The notes: generated by a model not told the origin, from the letters alone. 64,000 nucleotides of DNA from Roseospira marina (GCF_014197855.1 NZ_JACIGJ010000006.1:124001-188000); one strand, 5' to 3'; positions 26,688 through 35,402 are shown, counted from the first letter of the stretch. A program made the numbers and translations.

Positions 26688-28080
26688 GGGACGGGGTCTC
26701 CTGTTGCGGGGGGAGTGGGGCGCCCTGGCCGTCGCGGTGCTGCGACATGACCGCGTGCAGGCCGGCGATCAGATTGGCCTGCCAGAACCAGCCGGCCGGG
26801 GTGAGGGCATAGCCGCCCGGCATGGGCGCCAGAAGCCCGGCCTGGGCCCAGTGGGCGAGCACGGGTGCGAGGCGGTCCGCGAACCCGGGACCGACCCGGG
26901 CCTCCAGGTGTTCCGCCGAGACGCGCCCGGTTTCCAGGCTGGCGGCGACCGCGCCGCGCGCCGAGAGATCGGGCATCGGCGCGAACATCATGGACAGCGG
27001 CTTTTCGCCCGCCGCCACCCGCTGGCGGTAGGCCGCCTCATCGCTGTCCAGCACATAACGGTGGCCGGCCAACAGACCGCCCGCACCCGCCCCGTAGGCC
27101 AGACAGGTGGCCTGCTCCTTGACGAGTTGGTTGTACAGATTGCGCTCGCGGGTGGTGCGCGCCCAATGGGCCTGGGTCAGATGGTGCCAGCCGGCGGCGT
27201 CCAAGGTTTCCAGCCCCGCGGCGTAGAACCGCGCCTGGGCGGGCAGGTCGGCGGCGGGCGGCAGCGCGCCCTTTTCGATGGAGCGGGCCAATGGGCTGCT
27301 CGGGTTCAGGGTCAGCGCGTACAGGTCCACGCCGTCGAGCCCCAAGTCGACCACCAAGCGGAGGTCCCGGCGCCACATCTCCAGCGTCTGGTTCGGCAGG
27401 CCGTAGATCAGGTCGCAGACCACCGCCGCCTGATCGCGCGCCCGCAAGGCGGCCAGCATCCCCTCCGCGCCGGCCCGGTCGGCCTTGCGACCCAACCGAT
27501 GCCGCAAGGCGGTGTCGAAGGTCTGGATGCCGATGGAAAAGCGGTTCGCGCCCGCCTCCAGGCAGGCCGCGATGCGCGCGTCGTCGAAGCCGTGAACCCT
27601 GCCCTCCACGGTGATCTCGCAATCCGGCGCCAGCGGCAGGTTGGCGCGCACGGCCGCGATAACCCGGTGCAGATCCGCCTCGTCGAGTGCGGTCGGCGTG
27701 CCGCCGCCGAAGTAGACGGCATGCACCGGGCCCGACCGAACCGCCGGATGGTCGGCGCTCGCCTCCAACTCCTGGATCAGGGCGCGGCTGTACGGCCCCG
27801 AAAACGGATCGCGGGTCGGGTTGCGGTAGAACCCGCAGAACAGACAGTGGTTGGCGCAGAAGGGCACGTGGATGTAGGCCACGGTCTTACCGGACCGGGG
27901 CATGGCCATCAGGGCCTCCCACGCCGTCGCGGGATGCTCTACGGGCGTCGGGCGGCCCGCGAACCAGTGCGACGAGCGGCGCGCCGTAAACGCGCCGGTC
28001 AGCGGATCGCCCCCGAGGATCGCGCGCGCCGCCTCCGGGACCGGCGACGCCAAGGTCGCCGCGTCGTCAGCCATCTCCAC
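26662..28080 (-). CDS. hutW: Anaerobic heme-degrading radical SAM methyltransferase HutW/ChuW
   Basis: 472 residues of the HemN-like radical SAM family. The cluster ligands are Cys75, Cys79 and Cys82 in FCANHCLFCGF, preceded by VAYIHVPF and followed by VHAVYFGGGTPTALDEADL and RFSIGIQTFDTALRHRLG. ChuW-type enzymes open the heme ring by radical methyl transfer without oxygen, releasing iron. The neighbours hutX and hmuTUV distinguish it from coproporphyrinogen oxidase HemN. It overlaps the small monooxygenase gene at 28067-28080. The last about 20 residues are a Pro/Gln-rich tail. Confidence 0.92.
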   Translation of the reverse strand: MEMADDAATLASPVPEAARAILGGDPLTGAFTARRSSHWFAGRPTPVEHPATAWEALMAMPRSGKTVAYIHVPFCANHCLFCGFYRNPTRDPFSGPYSRALIQELEASADHPAVRSGPVHAVYFGGGTPTALDEADLHRVIAAVRANLPLAPDCEITVEGRVHGFDDARIAACLEAGANRFSIGIQTFDTALRHRLGRKADRAGAEGMLAALRARDQAAVVCDLIYGLPNQTLEMWRRDLRLVVDLGLDGVDLYALTLNPSSPLARSIEKGALPPAADLPAQARFYAAGLETLDAAGWHHLTQAHWARTTRERNLYNQLVKEQATCLAYGAGAGGLLAGHRYVLDSDEAAYRQRVAAGEKPLSMMFAPMPDLSARGAVAASLETGRVSAEHLEARVGPGFADRLAPVLAHWAQAGLLAPMPGGYALTPAGWFWQANLIAGLHAVMSQHRDGQGAPLPPQQETPSHARRPHPG

Positions 28081-28390
28081 CCTTTACCTCCTGGATCACC
28101 TCGAAACCTTCGAACCGGGGCCCCCCGCTGTACATGTGCTTGGTCCGGCCCCCATCCTTGTGGGCGTCGCGGAACGATTGCGACTGGGTCCAGGCCTCGA
28201 AATCCGCCTTGGTGCGCCACAGCGTGTGGCTGGCGTACAGGATGATCTCCTCCTCCTCCGGCCCCTTGAGCATGTGGAAGGCGACGAAGCCCGGCTGGTC
28301 GGTCAGCCGGCTTTCGCGGGTCTTCCACACCGCCTCGAACTCGGTGGCGTGCGCCTTGAGGACCGAAAAGCGGTTCATGGCGATAAACAT
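28067..28390 (-). CDS. HmoA-like antibiotic-biosynthesis-monooxygenase domain protein (possible heme oxygenase)
   Basis: 107 residues of ferredoxin-like ABM fold: MNRFSVLKAHATEFEAVWKT, QPGFVAFHMLKGPEEEEIIL, SHTLWRTKADFEAWTQSQSF and DAHKDGG. This is the layout of IsdG/HmoA-type heme-degrading monooxygenases, which use oxygen to open heme. The start has AGGGAG upstream. It lies between hmuV and hutW, so a role in heme breakdown is well supported by context, though some ABM proteins have other functions. Confidence 0.82.
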   Translation of the reverse strand: MFIAMNRFSVLKAHATEFEAVWKTRESRLTDQPGFVAFHMLKGPEEEEIILYASHTLWRTKADFEAWTQSQSFRDAHKDGGRTKHMYSGGPRFEGFEVIQEVKGGDG

Positions 28391-28440
28391 GCAGCGTTCT
28401 CCCTGACTGAGCGGTGTTTCGGGCCGGCCCGCTGCCCGAC

Positions 28441-29235
28441 TTAGGACGGCACCAACTGCGGGGTGCCCCGACCCGGATGGCGCTGGATGGTCACCGGCAG
28501 GCCAAAGGTCCGGGTCAGAACGGTCTCGGTCATGACGGCCTCGACCGGCCCCTCGGCGGCCACGCACCCGTCCGCCAGCACCACCATCCGATCGGCGTAG
28601 AGCGCGGCGAGGTTCGGGTCGTGCAGCACCGCCAGCACCGCGACGCCCTCGTCGGCGAGCCGGCGCGCGAAGCGCATCAACTGATGCTGATGAGTCAGAT
28701 CGAGATTGTTGGTCGGTTCGTCCAGGAGCAGCGCGCGCCCGGCGCCCTCCGGCTCCGGCCTTGCGGGATCGGTCCAGATCTGGGCCAGCACGCGGGCGAG
28801 CTGGACCCGCTGGCGCTCGCCCCCGGACAGCGTGGGATAGACGCGGTCGGCGAGGGCAAGGCCGTCGACGGCCTCCAGGGCCGCGACCGCCACGGCGGCA
28901 TCGTGGTCGCGCCCCGAACGGCCGGCGTGGACGGCCCGCCCCATCCGCACCACGTCGAGCGCGCGGAACGGAAACGACAGCTCGGAGGCCTGGGGCAGCA
29001 CCGCGCGATGGCGGGCCAGGGCGGCGCGCGACCACTGGGCCAGCGGGCGCCCGGCGAAGGTCACGGTGCCGGCCTGCGGCGCCAACGCCCCGGACAGCAG
29101 GTGCAGCAGGGTGGACTTTCCGGCACCGTTGGGACCGATCAGCGCGGTCACCGTGGCGGCCGGAACGTCCAGGGTGACGTCGTCCACGATGCGACGGCCC
29201 CGGCGGATGACGGTCAGATCGCGACCCTCGAGCAC
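28441..29235 (-). CDS. hmuV: Heme ABC transporter ATP-binding protein HmuV
   Basis: 264 residues powering heme import. Walker A GPNGAGKST, Q-loop AVLPQASELSFPF, signature LSGGERQRVQLARVL, Walker B ALLLDEPTNNLD and VLHDPNLAALYADR are present, typical of the FecE/HmuV subfamily. The GTG at 29235 is chosen because GGGGAGG precedes it and it begins 12 bases after the hmuU stop. Open frame continues far upstream in this frame, but that stretch is antisense-like shadow of hmuU, not this gene. Confidence 0.93.
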   Translation of the reverse strand: MLEGRDLTVIRRGRRIVDDVTLDVPAATVTALIGPNGAGKSTLLHLLSGALAPQAGTVTFAGRPLAQWSRAALARHRAVLPQASELSFPFRALDVVRMGRAVHAGRSGRDHDAAVAVAALEAVDGLALADRVYPTLSGGERQRVQLARVLAQIWTDPARPEPEGAGRALLLDEPTNNLDLTHQHQLMRFARRLADEGVAVLAVLHDPNLAALYADRMVVLADGCVAAEGPVEAVMTETVLTRTFGLPVTIQRHPGRGTPQLVPS

Positions 29236-29246
29236 GCCCCCCTCCC

Positions 29247-30371
29247 CTACCACAGGCCCAGGGCGCGCCGCCGCAGCAGCAGCCACAGGAAGAACGGCCC
29301 CCCGACACAACTGGTCACGATGCCGATCGGCAGTTCGGCGGGCAGCACGATGGTGCGCGCCACGAGGTCGGCAAGCAGCATCAGCGCCCCGCCCCCCATC
29401 AGCGCGGCCGGCAACAGGACGCGGTGATCCGGCCCGAGGACCATCCGCACCAGATGCGGCACCATCAGGCCGACGAACCCGATCACGCCGCTCAGGGCCA
29501 CCGCCGCGCCCACGGCCAGGGCCGTCACCAGCACCGCGATCCGCTTGGTCCGCTCCACGTCGAAGCCCATGTGGAGCGCCTCGGTCTCGCCGAACAGCAA
29601 CCCGTTCAGGGGGCGCGCCAGGGCAAGCGCCGCCAGTCCGGCGCCCAGCATCAGGGGGCCCGCGATCATCAGCCGCTCCCAGTTGGCGCCCCCCAGACTG
29701 CCGAGCAGCCAGAAGTTCAGATCCCGCAAGGCCTGATCGTCGCTCATGAAGACCAGAGTGCCGATGCCCGCGCCGGCCATGGCGGTCAGCGCGACCCCAG
29801 CCAGCAGCATGGTGGCGATATCGGCGCGACCGTCGTGGCTGGCGATGCGATAGACCAGCGCGATCGCCACCAGCGCCCCGGCGAAGGCCGAGACCGGCAG
29901 GGCGACGTCGCGGCCGATGCCGGCGGTCGCGAACGGCAGCACGCCCCACAACACGATGACCACGGCGGCGGCGAGCGCCGCTCCATTGGAAATGCCGATC
30001 AGCACGGGATCGGCCAGGGGGTTGCGGAACAGCCCCTGCAAGACGGCCCCGGAGACCGCCAGGACGCCACCGACCAGAAGCCCCAGAACGGTGCGCGGCA
30101 GACGGATCGACCACAGGACCAGCTCCTGCACCGGCGTGTGGCCGGTCAGGGGCTCGAACCCGAGCGGGGTCGCCAGGATCGACAGCGCCTCCAGCGGCGT
30201 GATCGGGACCGCCCCGATGCCGATGGACAGCACGACGCAGCCGACCAGCGTCACCGCCAGCACCCCAAGACCGGCACCGGCGCGCCGGCGCCTCCGGCCG
30301 GCGGTGTCCGTCGTGATCTGGCGTACGGTCGCGACGCGGGGATCGGGGATCGGTCCGTGCATCGCCGTCAC
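29247..30371 (-). CDS. hmuU: Heme ABC transporter permease HmuU (FecCD family)
   Basis: 374-residue BtuC-like permease with about ten membrane helices. Family text includes WSIRLPRTVLGLLVGGVLAV, GAVLQGLFRNPLADPVLIGI, GVALTAMAGAGIGTL, and GFVGLMVPHLVRMVLGPDHR near the C-terminus. The first about 25 residues are a cytoplasmic extension. The start overlaps the hmuT stop by four bases, so translation is coupled. Confidence 0.94.
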   Translation of the reverse strand: MTAMHGPIPDPRVATVRQITTDTAGRRRRRAGAGLGVLAVTLVGCVVLSIGIGAVPITPLEALSILATPLGFEPLTGHTPVQELVLWSIRLPRTVLGLLVGGVLAVSGAVLQGLFRNPLADPVLIGISNGAALAAAVVIVLWGVLPFATAGIGRDVALPVSAFAGALVAIALVYRIASHDGRADIATMLLAGVALTAMAGAGIGTLVFMSDDQALRDLNFWLLGSLGGANWERLMIAGPLMLGAGLAALALARPLNGLLFGETEALHMGFDVERTKRIAVLVTALAVGAAVALSGVIGFVGLMVPHLVRMVLGPDHRVLLPAALMGGGALMLLADLVARTIVLPAELPIGIVTSCVGGPFFLWLLLRRRALGLW

Positions 30372-31237
30372 CGCGCCGCCATGCGGTCGGGATGCAGCTC
30401 CGTCGCCAGATCGGCCACGGCCTCCGGCAGGCGGGGACCGAAGCCGAGCAGCAGCATGATGTCCATGCTGACCAGCCGACCGGTGCGCCCGGCCGGCGTG
30501 GCCGCCAGCTCGGGCCGCGCCAGGATGGCCTCGGCGCCGCCGAGGGCCTCAACGGTCCGGTCCGGCACGAGAATGACGTCCGGCGCGGCGGCCGCCGCCG
30601 CTTCCGGCGACAGGGGCTTGAAGCCGGTCATCTCCGGCACGGCGGGCTGCCCCCCGGCCATCGCGATCACCGCCGCGGCCGGGGTATCGGCGCCGGCGGC
30701 CATCGGGGCGCCGCCGCCCATCGCCATCAGGAACAGAACGCGCGGCCGGTGGGTCACCCCCTCCAGGCGATCCACGACGGCGGTATAGGCGCGCTCCACC
30801 TCGGCGGCCAGGGCGGCCCCCTCTTCCGGCCGGTCCAGGGCGTCCGCCACCCGCCGGATCTTGTCGCGTACGCCGGCGATGGTCGGCGTGTCGGGGATGG
30901 GCGCGATGGGAAGGCCGGCGGCCTCAAGCTGGGCGAGCGTCTCGGGCGGCCCCGAGTCCTCGATCATCAACACGAGGTCAGGATCCAACGCCAGGATGGG
31001 CTCCGCCGCCAACTGTCGCATGTAGCCGACATCCGGCAGATCCTCGGCCGCCGGCGGATAGATGCTGGTGGCGTCCACGGCGACCAGCCGGTCCTGCATC
31101 CCCAGGGCGTAAACGATCTCGGTGACGGCGCCCCCCACGGACACCACGCGGACGGGCGGTTCGGCCGACGCGGGGACGATCCCAAGGGCAACCAGCAGCA
31201 GCGCGGCTGCAAACGGACGGAAAAAACGGGTCATCAT
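30368..31237 (-). CDS. hmuT: Periplasmic heme-binding protein HmuT
   Basis: 289 residues with a Sec signal peptide (FFRPFAAALLLVALG to PASAEPP). Class III binding-protein features are RVVSVGGAVTEIVYALGMQD, LVAVDATSIYPPAAEDLPDV and YMRQLAAEPILALDPDLVL; the conserved region carries the Tyr (VGYMRQL) that usually binds heme iron. TGAGG lies before the tandem ATGs at 31237 and 31234. It begins 8 bases after the receptor stop. Confidence 0.92.
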   Translation of the reverse strand: MMTRFFRPFAAALLLVALGIVPASAEPPVRVVSVGGAVTEIVYALGMQDRLVAVDATSIYPPAAEDLPDVGYMRQLAAEPILALDPDLVLMIEDSGPPETLAQLEAAGLPIAPIPDTPTIAGVRDKIRRVADALDRPEEGAALAAEVERAYTAVVDRLEGVTHRPRVLFLMAMGGGAPMAAGADTPAAAVIAMAGGQPAVPEMTGFKPLSPEAAAAAAPDVILVPDRTVEALGGAEAILARPELAATPAGRTGRLVSMDIMLLLGFGPRLPEAVADLATELHPDRMAAR

Positions 31238-31244
31238 CGCGGCC

Positions 31245-33437
31245 TCACCACGCCATGCTGTAACTGACGAGGGCCTTGAAATTGCGGCCCGATTCCGACG
31301 CGCCGGTGTAGACGCGCGAGTAGTCCTCGTCGAAGGCGTTATCGATCCCAAGGTCGACGCGCAGGCCCTTCAACACGCCGTCCGACGGTTGATAGACGGC
31401 GTAGACGTCGTGGACGTCGTAGGCGTCCCGCTTCTCCGCCGGATCGTTCACCTTGTCGAAGCGCCCGGCCACGGTCATGCGCCAGCCGATCAGCGAATCG
31501 ATCTCCGGCACCTTCAGACCGGTGTCGAGGGTGACCCGCGTCGGCGTCAGCATGCCGAGCTTTTCGCCGGTGTCGGTGTTCTCACCGTCGATGGAGGAGA
31601 AGCCGAGACCGAGGCGGATCCGGTCGTTTTCGTAGTTGCCTTCGATCTCTGTGCCCCACAACTCCGCGTTCGGCACGTTGGTCGATGTCGTGGTGCCGTC
31701 GCAGGCGCCCGGTCGAAACGGGTTGCAGTCTGCGAACGGCGCCGGCTGGTTCACAGCGAGGTCGATGAAGTCATCGCCCCACATGTGGAAGTGCGAGACC
31801 TTGACGTCGAAGCGATCGCGCTCGAACAGAATGTCCTTGAAATCGAGCCCGGCGCCGAACTCCACGGTCCGCGTCGTCTGCGGCTTCAGATCCGGGTTGG
31901 GCACGAAGCGGTTCACGATGCCCAGGCCCGCCATTTCGAAGTGGGTGCCGGTCAGGTACATCTCGTTGAACGTCGGCGCCCGGAAGGCCTCGGCGTAGTT
32001 GCCGAACACCATGAACCACGGCACCGGCTTGTAGGTCAGGCCGATGCGCGGCGACAGCCGGTTCTCCGTCGTATCGGTCGACGCGACGTCGCTGGAAAAG
32101 TCGTAGTGGTCGAAGCGCAGCCCCGGGATGACGTGGACCTCACCGGGCAGGCTCAGCGGCTCGACCAGCACGACCTGCGCCTGCCCATAGAGGCCCGCGA
32201 AGGTGCCGTCGGCGTTGGGCACACCCTCGCGGTCGCCGGAGGCGCTCTCGCCCTCCTGTTCGTCGCGGTAGGCCTCGGCCCCGTAGGTCAGGATCACCCG
32301 GGACTGCTCCGCCAGACGGAACCGGGTGCGGTTGTCGATCCGCGCGCCGATGGTCTCCACATCGCGGGTCAGGCGCTCACCCTCGGGCCCCGCGCCCAGA
32401 TCGTCCAGCCGCAGCTCGTCGGCCTTGAAGCGCGTGTAGTAGGCGACGACGTCCAGATCGACCCAGTCGTTATCGGGATTCCGATAGGAATAGGCGACGC
32501 GAGCGTTGTCGGTGGCGATTTCCTTGTCGACGAGATCCTCGCCGCCGCGCCCCTGGGCGTTGTTCGGCTCCTCGGCGTCGTTCGAGAAGTGGCTGAACGA
32601 CACCTCCAGGCGGTGATGGTCGGTCAGGTCGACCCCGCCCTTGACCAGCCCCGAAACGATGGAGTCGTCGCTGTCGGTCAACGTACTGCCGTCGCCCAGC
32701 TCGATTTCGCCCGACCGCCGGCGGGCGACGCTGCCCAACAGATCCACGCCGTCCATCGGGCGGCCATAGGCGGTGGTGGTCACCAGCCATTCATCGTTCA
32801 CGGTCTGGCCGCCGAGCGAGCTGGTGAACCCGAACGTCTGGCCGGGTTCCAGGAAGTCGTCGACCTCCACGGTGCGGAACTCGATGACGCCGCCGGTGCC
32901 GCCGCTGCCGTAGAGGGACGACGCCGGGCCGCGCAGCACCTCGACGCCCTTCAGAAGGGCCGGATCGAGGAAGAACCGGCCGTCGTGACCGGAGCCGAAG
33001 TTCTGCCGGGCCCCGTCGATAAGAATGACGATATCGTCCCCGGAAAAGCCGCGAATCGAGGGCACCTCGCCCGTCCGGCGCGGTCCGCCGGAGAACTGCA
33101 CGTTGGGCACCATCTTGAGCAGGTCGTCCGGCGTCGAGGCATTCAGATCCTGGACCCTCTGGCGGTCGATCACCGTGACCATGCCGGGGTAGGTGAAGGG
33201 GTCGATCTCGGTTCGCGTGGCGGTCACGGAGACCGGATCGAGCCGGATCGGCCCCGTTGAGAGGTGCCCTGTTGAGAGGTGCCCCGGGGACGATTGCCCA
33301 GAAGACGACCGACCGGCGGCCGACGTCTCGGATGTCTCGGTCGCCTGCGCCCACACGGCGGGCGCCGCCAACACGGTCCCAAGCAGTCCTCCGGCAAAAA
33401 GCGCGGCATGCCGGCCCGTCCGGTCACTTCGGATCAT
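31245..33437 (-). CDS. hmuR: TonB-dependent heme/hemoglobin receptor
   Basis: 730-residue outer-membrane receptor. Signal peptide to about residue 31; TonB-box-like start of the plug (LDPVSVTATRTEIDPF); plug domain with GEVPSIRGFSGDDIVILIDG and VLRGPASSLYGSGGTGGVIE; barrel to the C-terminal aromatic residue W. Heme-receptor motifs FRAP (EAFRAPTFNEMYL) and NPNL (here NPDLKPQT) are both present. Between signal and plug is a degenerate 5-residue repeat (SPGHLSTGHLSTGPI), encoded by 15-bp units. It is the first gene of the heme operon and has a Fur-like box upstream. Confidence 0.94.
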   Translation of the reverse strand: MIRSDRTGRHAALFAGGLLGTVLAAPAVWAQATETSETSAAGRSSSGQSSPGHLSTGHLSTGPIRLDPVSVTATRTEIDPFTYPGMVTVIDRQRVQDLNASTPDDLLKMVPNVQFSGGPRRTGEVPSIRGFSGDDIVILIDGARQNFGSGHDGRFFLDPALLKGVEVLRGPASSLYGSGGTGGVIEFRTVEVDDFLEPGQTFGFTSSLGGQTVNDEWLVTTTAYGRPMDGVDLLGSVARRRSGEIELGDGSTLTDSDDSIVSGLVKGGVDLTDHHRLEVSFSHFSNDAEEPNNAQGRGGEDLVDKEIATDNARVAYSYRNPDNDWVDLDVVAYYTRFKADELRLDDLGAGPEGERLTRDVETIGARIDNRTRFRLAEQSRVILTYGAEAYRDEQEGESASGDREGVPNADGTFAGLYGQAQVVLVEPLSLPGEVHVIPGLRFDHYDFSSDVASTDTTENRLSPRIGLTYKPVPWFMVFGNYAEAFRAPTFNEMYLTGTHFEMAGLGIVNRFVPNPDLKPQTTRTVEFGAGLDFKDILFERDRFDVKVSHFHMWGDDFIDLAVNQPAPFADCNPFRPGACDGTTTSTNVPNAELWGTEIEGNYENDRIRLGLGFSSIDGENTDTGEKLGMLTPTRVTLDTGLKVPEIDSLIGWRMTVAGRFDKVNDPAEKRDAYDVHDVYAVYQPSDGVLKGLRVDLGIDNAFDEDYSRVYTGASESGRNFKALVSYSMAW
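33253..33312. repeat. 15-bp-period repeat inside the hmuR 5' coding region
   Basis: Four adjacent 15-bp units from 33253; the first two are nearly identical (CCCGTTGAGAGGTGC and CCTGTTGAGAGGTGC), the next two degenerate. On the coding strand they give pentapeptides of the type STGHL. Confidence 0.75.
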
Positions 33438-33476
33438 TGCGAGTCCCCCAGGGTTCTTGCTCCATCAGGCGGGGTA

Positions 33477-33505
33477 TCGGTAATGCAACTCAGTCGCAAA
33501 ATCAA
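33477..33505 (-). promoter_or_regulatory. Candidate hmuR promoter
   Basis: On the minus strand, TTGATT (33500-33505) and TACCGA (33477-33482) are 17 bp apart, a plausible sigma-70 pair about 40 bp upstream of the hmuR start. The Fur-like box fills the spacer, as expected for an iron-repressed promoter. Confidence 0.4.
33484..33498. promoter_or_regulatory. Fur-box-like operator
   Basis: TGCAACTCAGTCGCA is a 15-bp palindrome with only one mismatched pair around the central base (TGC-A/G-ACT). It resembles the TGC...GCA boxes described for alphaproteobacterial Fur. It lies 47 bp upstream of hmuR. A weaker sequence, TGCGTATGCGTCGCA at 33752-33766, lies on the flavodoxin side. Confidence 0.6.
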
Positions 33506-33842
33506 CGTGGATTCAAGTGAAGTATCCCGTTTGAGAGACAAAACTTGAGCGCAAACGTCTTCTTATGAAACGCTCGGTGCGCGGTACGCGCCGAAGGCCA
33601 GGCACACCGGATTGACAACTCGGGTCATTAAGGACCCGTCTTTATGCACTCTGCGAACCCAGCCTTCGAACGGGTCTTTACTCACCCCATTTCTTCTGAG
33701 CCGGACCGGCAGCCCGCCAATAAAGGGCGCGCTTGTCTTGACGATTCGCATTGCGTATGCGTCGCATTCGCGTTAGCTCAAGGGTCGCACACCCTGGGCG
33801 GAGTCACCCGCCTGTCCCCTCACACCACCGCGAGGCCCCACC

Positions 33843-34340
33843 ATGAGCGTGAACGTCATTTTCGGTTCCGACGCGGGCGCAACCCGCGCCGTCGCCAACC
33901 GCATCGCCAAACGGCTTCAAGGCCGCGCCGTCGATGTCGCCGCGGCAACCGTGGCGGATTTCGAAAGCCCCCGCCTGCTGGTGCTGGGCGCGCCGACCTA
34001 CGGAATGGGCGACCTGCAGTCCGACTGGGAGGCCAACTATCACCTCCTGGAGGAGGCGAATCTGGCCAGCAAGCGCGTCGCCCTGTTCGGCACCGGCGAC
34101 CAGTTCACCTACCCCGACACCTTCGTCGACGCCATGGGCGTGCTCTATGACACGGCGGTGGCGCGCGGCGCCGAGGTGATCGGGTTCACGGACGTGGCCG
34201 GCTATGACTTCACGGCCTCGTTCGCCGAACGGGGCGGCCAGTTCGTCGGACTCGCCCTCGACGAGGATCAGGAGCCGAACAAGACCGGCGACCGCATCAC
34301 GGCCTGGGTCGAGCAACTTCGAAACGGCCACGGCCTGTAA
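33843..34340 (+). CDS. fldA: Flavodoxin
   Basis: 165-residue long-chain flavodoxin. FMN phosphate loop VIFGSDAGATRAVANRIA, then LVLGAPTYGMGDLQSDWEAN, and the second FMN loop with VALFGTGDQFTYPDTFVDAM. Flavodoxins replace ferredoxin under iron limitation and serve IspG-type enzymes and radical SAM proteins; divergence from the heme operon across a Fur-like region supports iron regulation. Convergent with lpxK downstream. Confidence 0.93.
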   Translation: MSVNVIFGSDAGATRAVANRIAKRLQGRAVDVAAATVADFESPRLLVLGAPTYGMGDLQSDWEANYHLLEEANLASKRVALFGTGDQFTYPDTFVDAMGVLYDTAVARGAEVIGFTDVAGYDFTASFAERGGQFVGLALDEDQEPNKTGDRITAWVEQLRNGHGL

Positions 34341-34362
34341 TATCCGTCGCGGTAGGCCGACT

Positions 34363-34402
34363 CGTCCGAGTGACCGTGCCCCGTGCCGCAGTCACTCGGA
34401 CG
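34363..34402. terminator. Terminator between fldA and lpxK
   Basis: 12-bp inverted repeat CGTCCGAGTGAC/GTCACTCGGACG with a 16-nt loop between convergent genes; its right arm overlaps the lpxK stop codon. Confidence 0.6.
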
Positions 34403-35402
34403 GATGGCCCTTTGGCGGGCGGGCCGCGAGCGCCCCGAGCAACCGGTCCAGCGCGACCGGGTCGGACCAGGTTACCGTGACATCGATGATATCGACTTGC
34501 TGGCGCTGGTCGGGGGTCAGACGCGCGGCGTCCTTGGCCGTGGTGACCGGCAGCGCCCCCAACGCAAAGGCCTCGTCCAGGATCGGCTGAATGTCGGTCG
34601 GCTGGTAGGGATGATGATCGGCGAACGGGTGCGTCGCGACCACCCGGCAGCCGACGTCCCGCAGCAGGCGGAACACCTTGTCCGGATCGCCGATGCCGGC
34701 GAAGGCGACCACCCGCTGCCCGTCCCAGGAGCGCACGCGCGGTCCTGGTTCGATGCGGGCGGCCAGGACGGGCACACCCCGGGGGACATGGCGGGCGACG
34801 CGGGCCGTGTCCTCGCCCATCACCACCACGGCGCCGGCGCGAGCCAGACCGACCGGCACCGGCTCGCGCAGGGGACCGGCGGGCACGAGGCGGCCGTTGC
34901 CGAAGCCGCGCGCTCCATCCACCACCACCAGCGGCAGATCCTGGACCAACGCCGGGTTCTGAAAGCCGTCATCCATCACCACGGCCCCGGCCCCCTCCGC
35001 CACAGCGGCCCGGCCCCCATCGGCGCGGTCGCGGGCGATCCACACCGGGAGGCCGGCGCGCGCCATCATCAGCGGCTCGTCGCCCACGTCGGCAGCCGTG
35101 TGAAGCCCGGGATCGACCCGCAGCGGTCCAGCCTCCCGCCCGCCGTGGCCGCGCGACAGGACCACCGCGTTCAGGCCGAGGTCCCGGCGTAATCGTGTTA
35201 TGATGTCCAGTACGACCGGAGTCTTGCCTGCGCCACCGGCGACCAGATTGCCGACGCAGATCACCGGCACCGGCAGGCGCGCCGGTTGGCCCCGCGCCAG
35301 CCGCCGCGCGGTCGCCCACCCATAGAGCAAGCCGGCCGGCTCCAGCAGGCGGCCCGGCAGCCCGCCGCCGTCGCGTCGCCACCAGAACTCAGGCGCCCGC
35401 AC
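34392..35402 (-). CDS. lpxK: Tetraacyldisaccharide 4'-kinase
   Basis: 336-residue membrane-associated kinase adding the 4'-phosphate to the lipid A precursor. Start region RAPEFWWRRDGGGLPGRLLE, P-loop region CVGNLVAGGAGKTPVVLDI, LSRGHGGREAGPLRVD, DVGDEPLMMARAGLPVWIA and DDGFQNPAL are conserved. The GTG at 35402 is preferred: GAGGAG lies upstream and it overlaps the end of waaA by 14 bp. Upstream open frame is antisense-like and lacks family text. Confidence 0.94.
   Translation of the reverse strand: MRAPEFWWRRDGGGLPGRLLEPAGLLYGWATARRLARGQPARLPVPVICVGNLVAGGAGKTPVVLDIITRLRRDLGLNAVVLSRGHGGREAGPLRVDPGLHTAADVGDEPLMMARAGLPVWIARDRADGGRAAVAEGAGAVVMDDGFQNPALVQDLPLVVVDGARGFGNGRLVPAGPLREPVPVGLARAGAVVVMGEDTARVARHVPRGVPVLAARIEPGPRVRSWDGQRVVAFAGIGDPDKVFRLLRDVGCRVVATHPFADHHPYQPTDIQPILDEAFALGALPVTTAKDAARLTPDQRQQVDIIDVTVTWSDPVALDRLLGALAARPPKGHPSE

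Larger units (their letters stand above)
33438..33842. other. Shared regulatory region of the heme operon and flavodoxin
   Basis: 405 bp between divergent starts, containing the promoter and Fur-like box listed, lower GC than the genes on both sides, and a TGCG/CGCA-rich stretch near 33740-33775 that may be a second iron-regulator site. No other gene is apparent. Confidence 0.55.

Noticed and set aside
26662-28080. HutW as coproporphyrinogen oxidase HemN
   Set aside because: The radical SAM core is shared, but placement between HmoA-like and HutX genes in a heme uptake operon fits HutW/ChuW.
29248-30552. Upstream extension of the hmuV reading frame (open to 30552)
   Set aside because: It is the second frame of hmuU; the ATPase domain and a ribosome binding site place the start at 29235.
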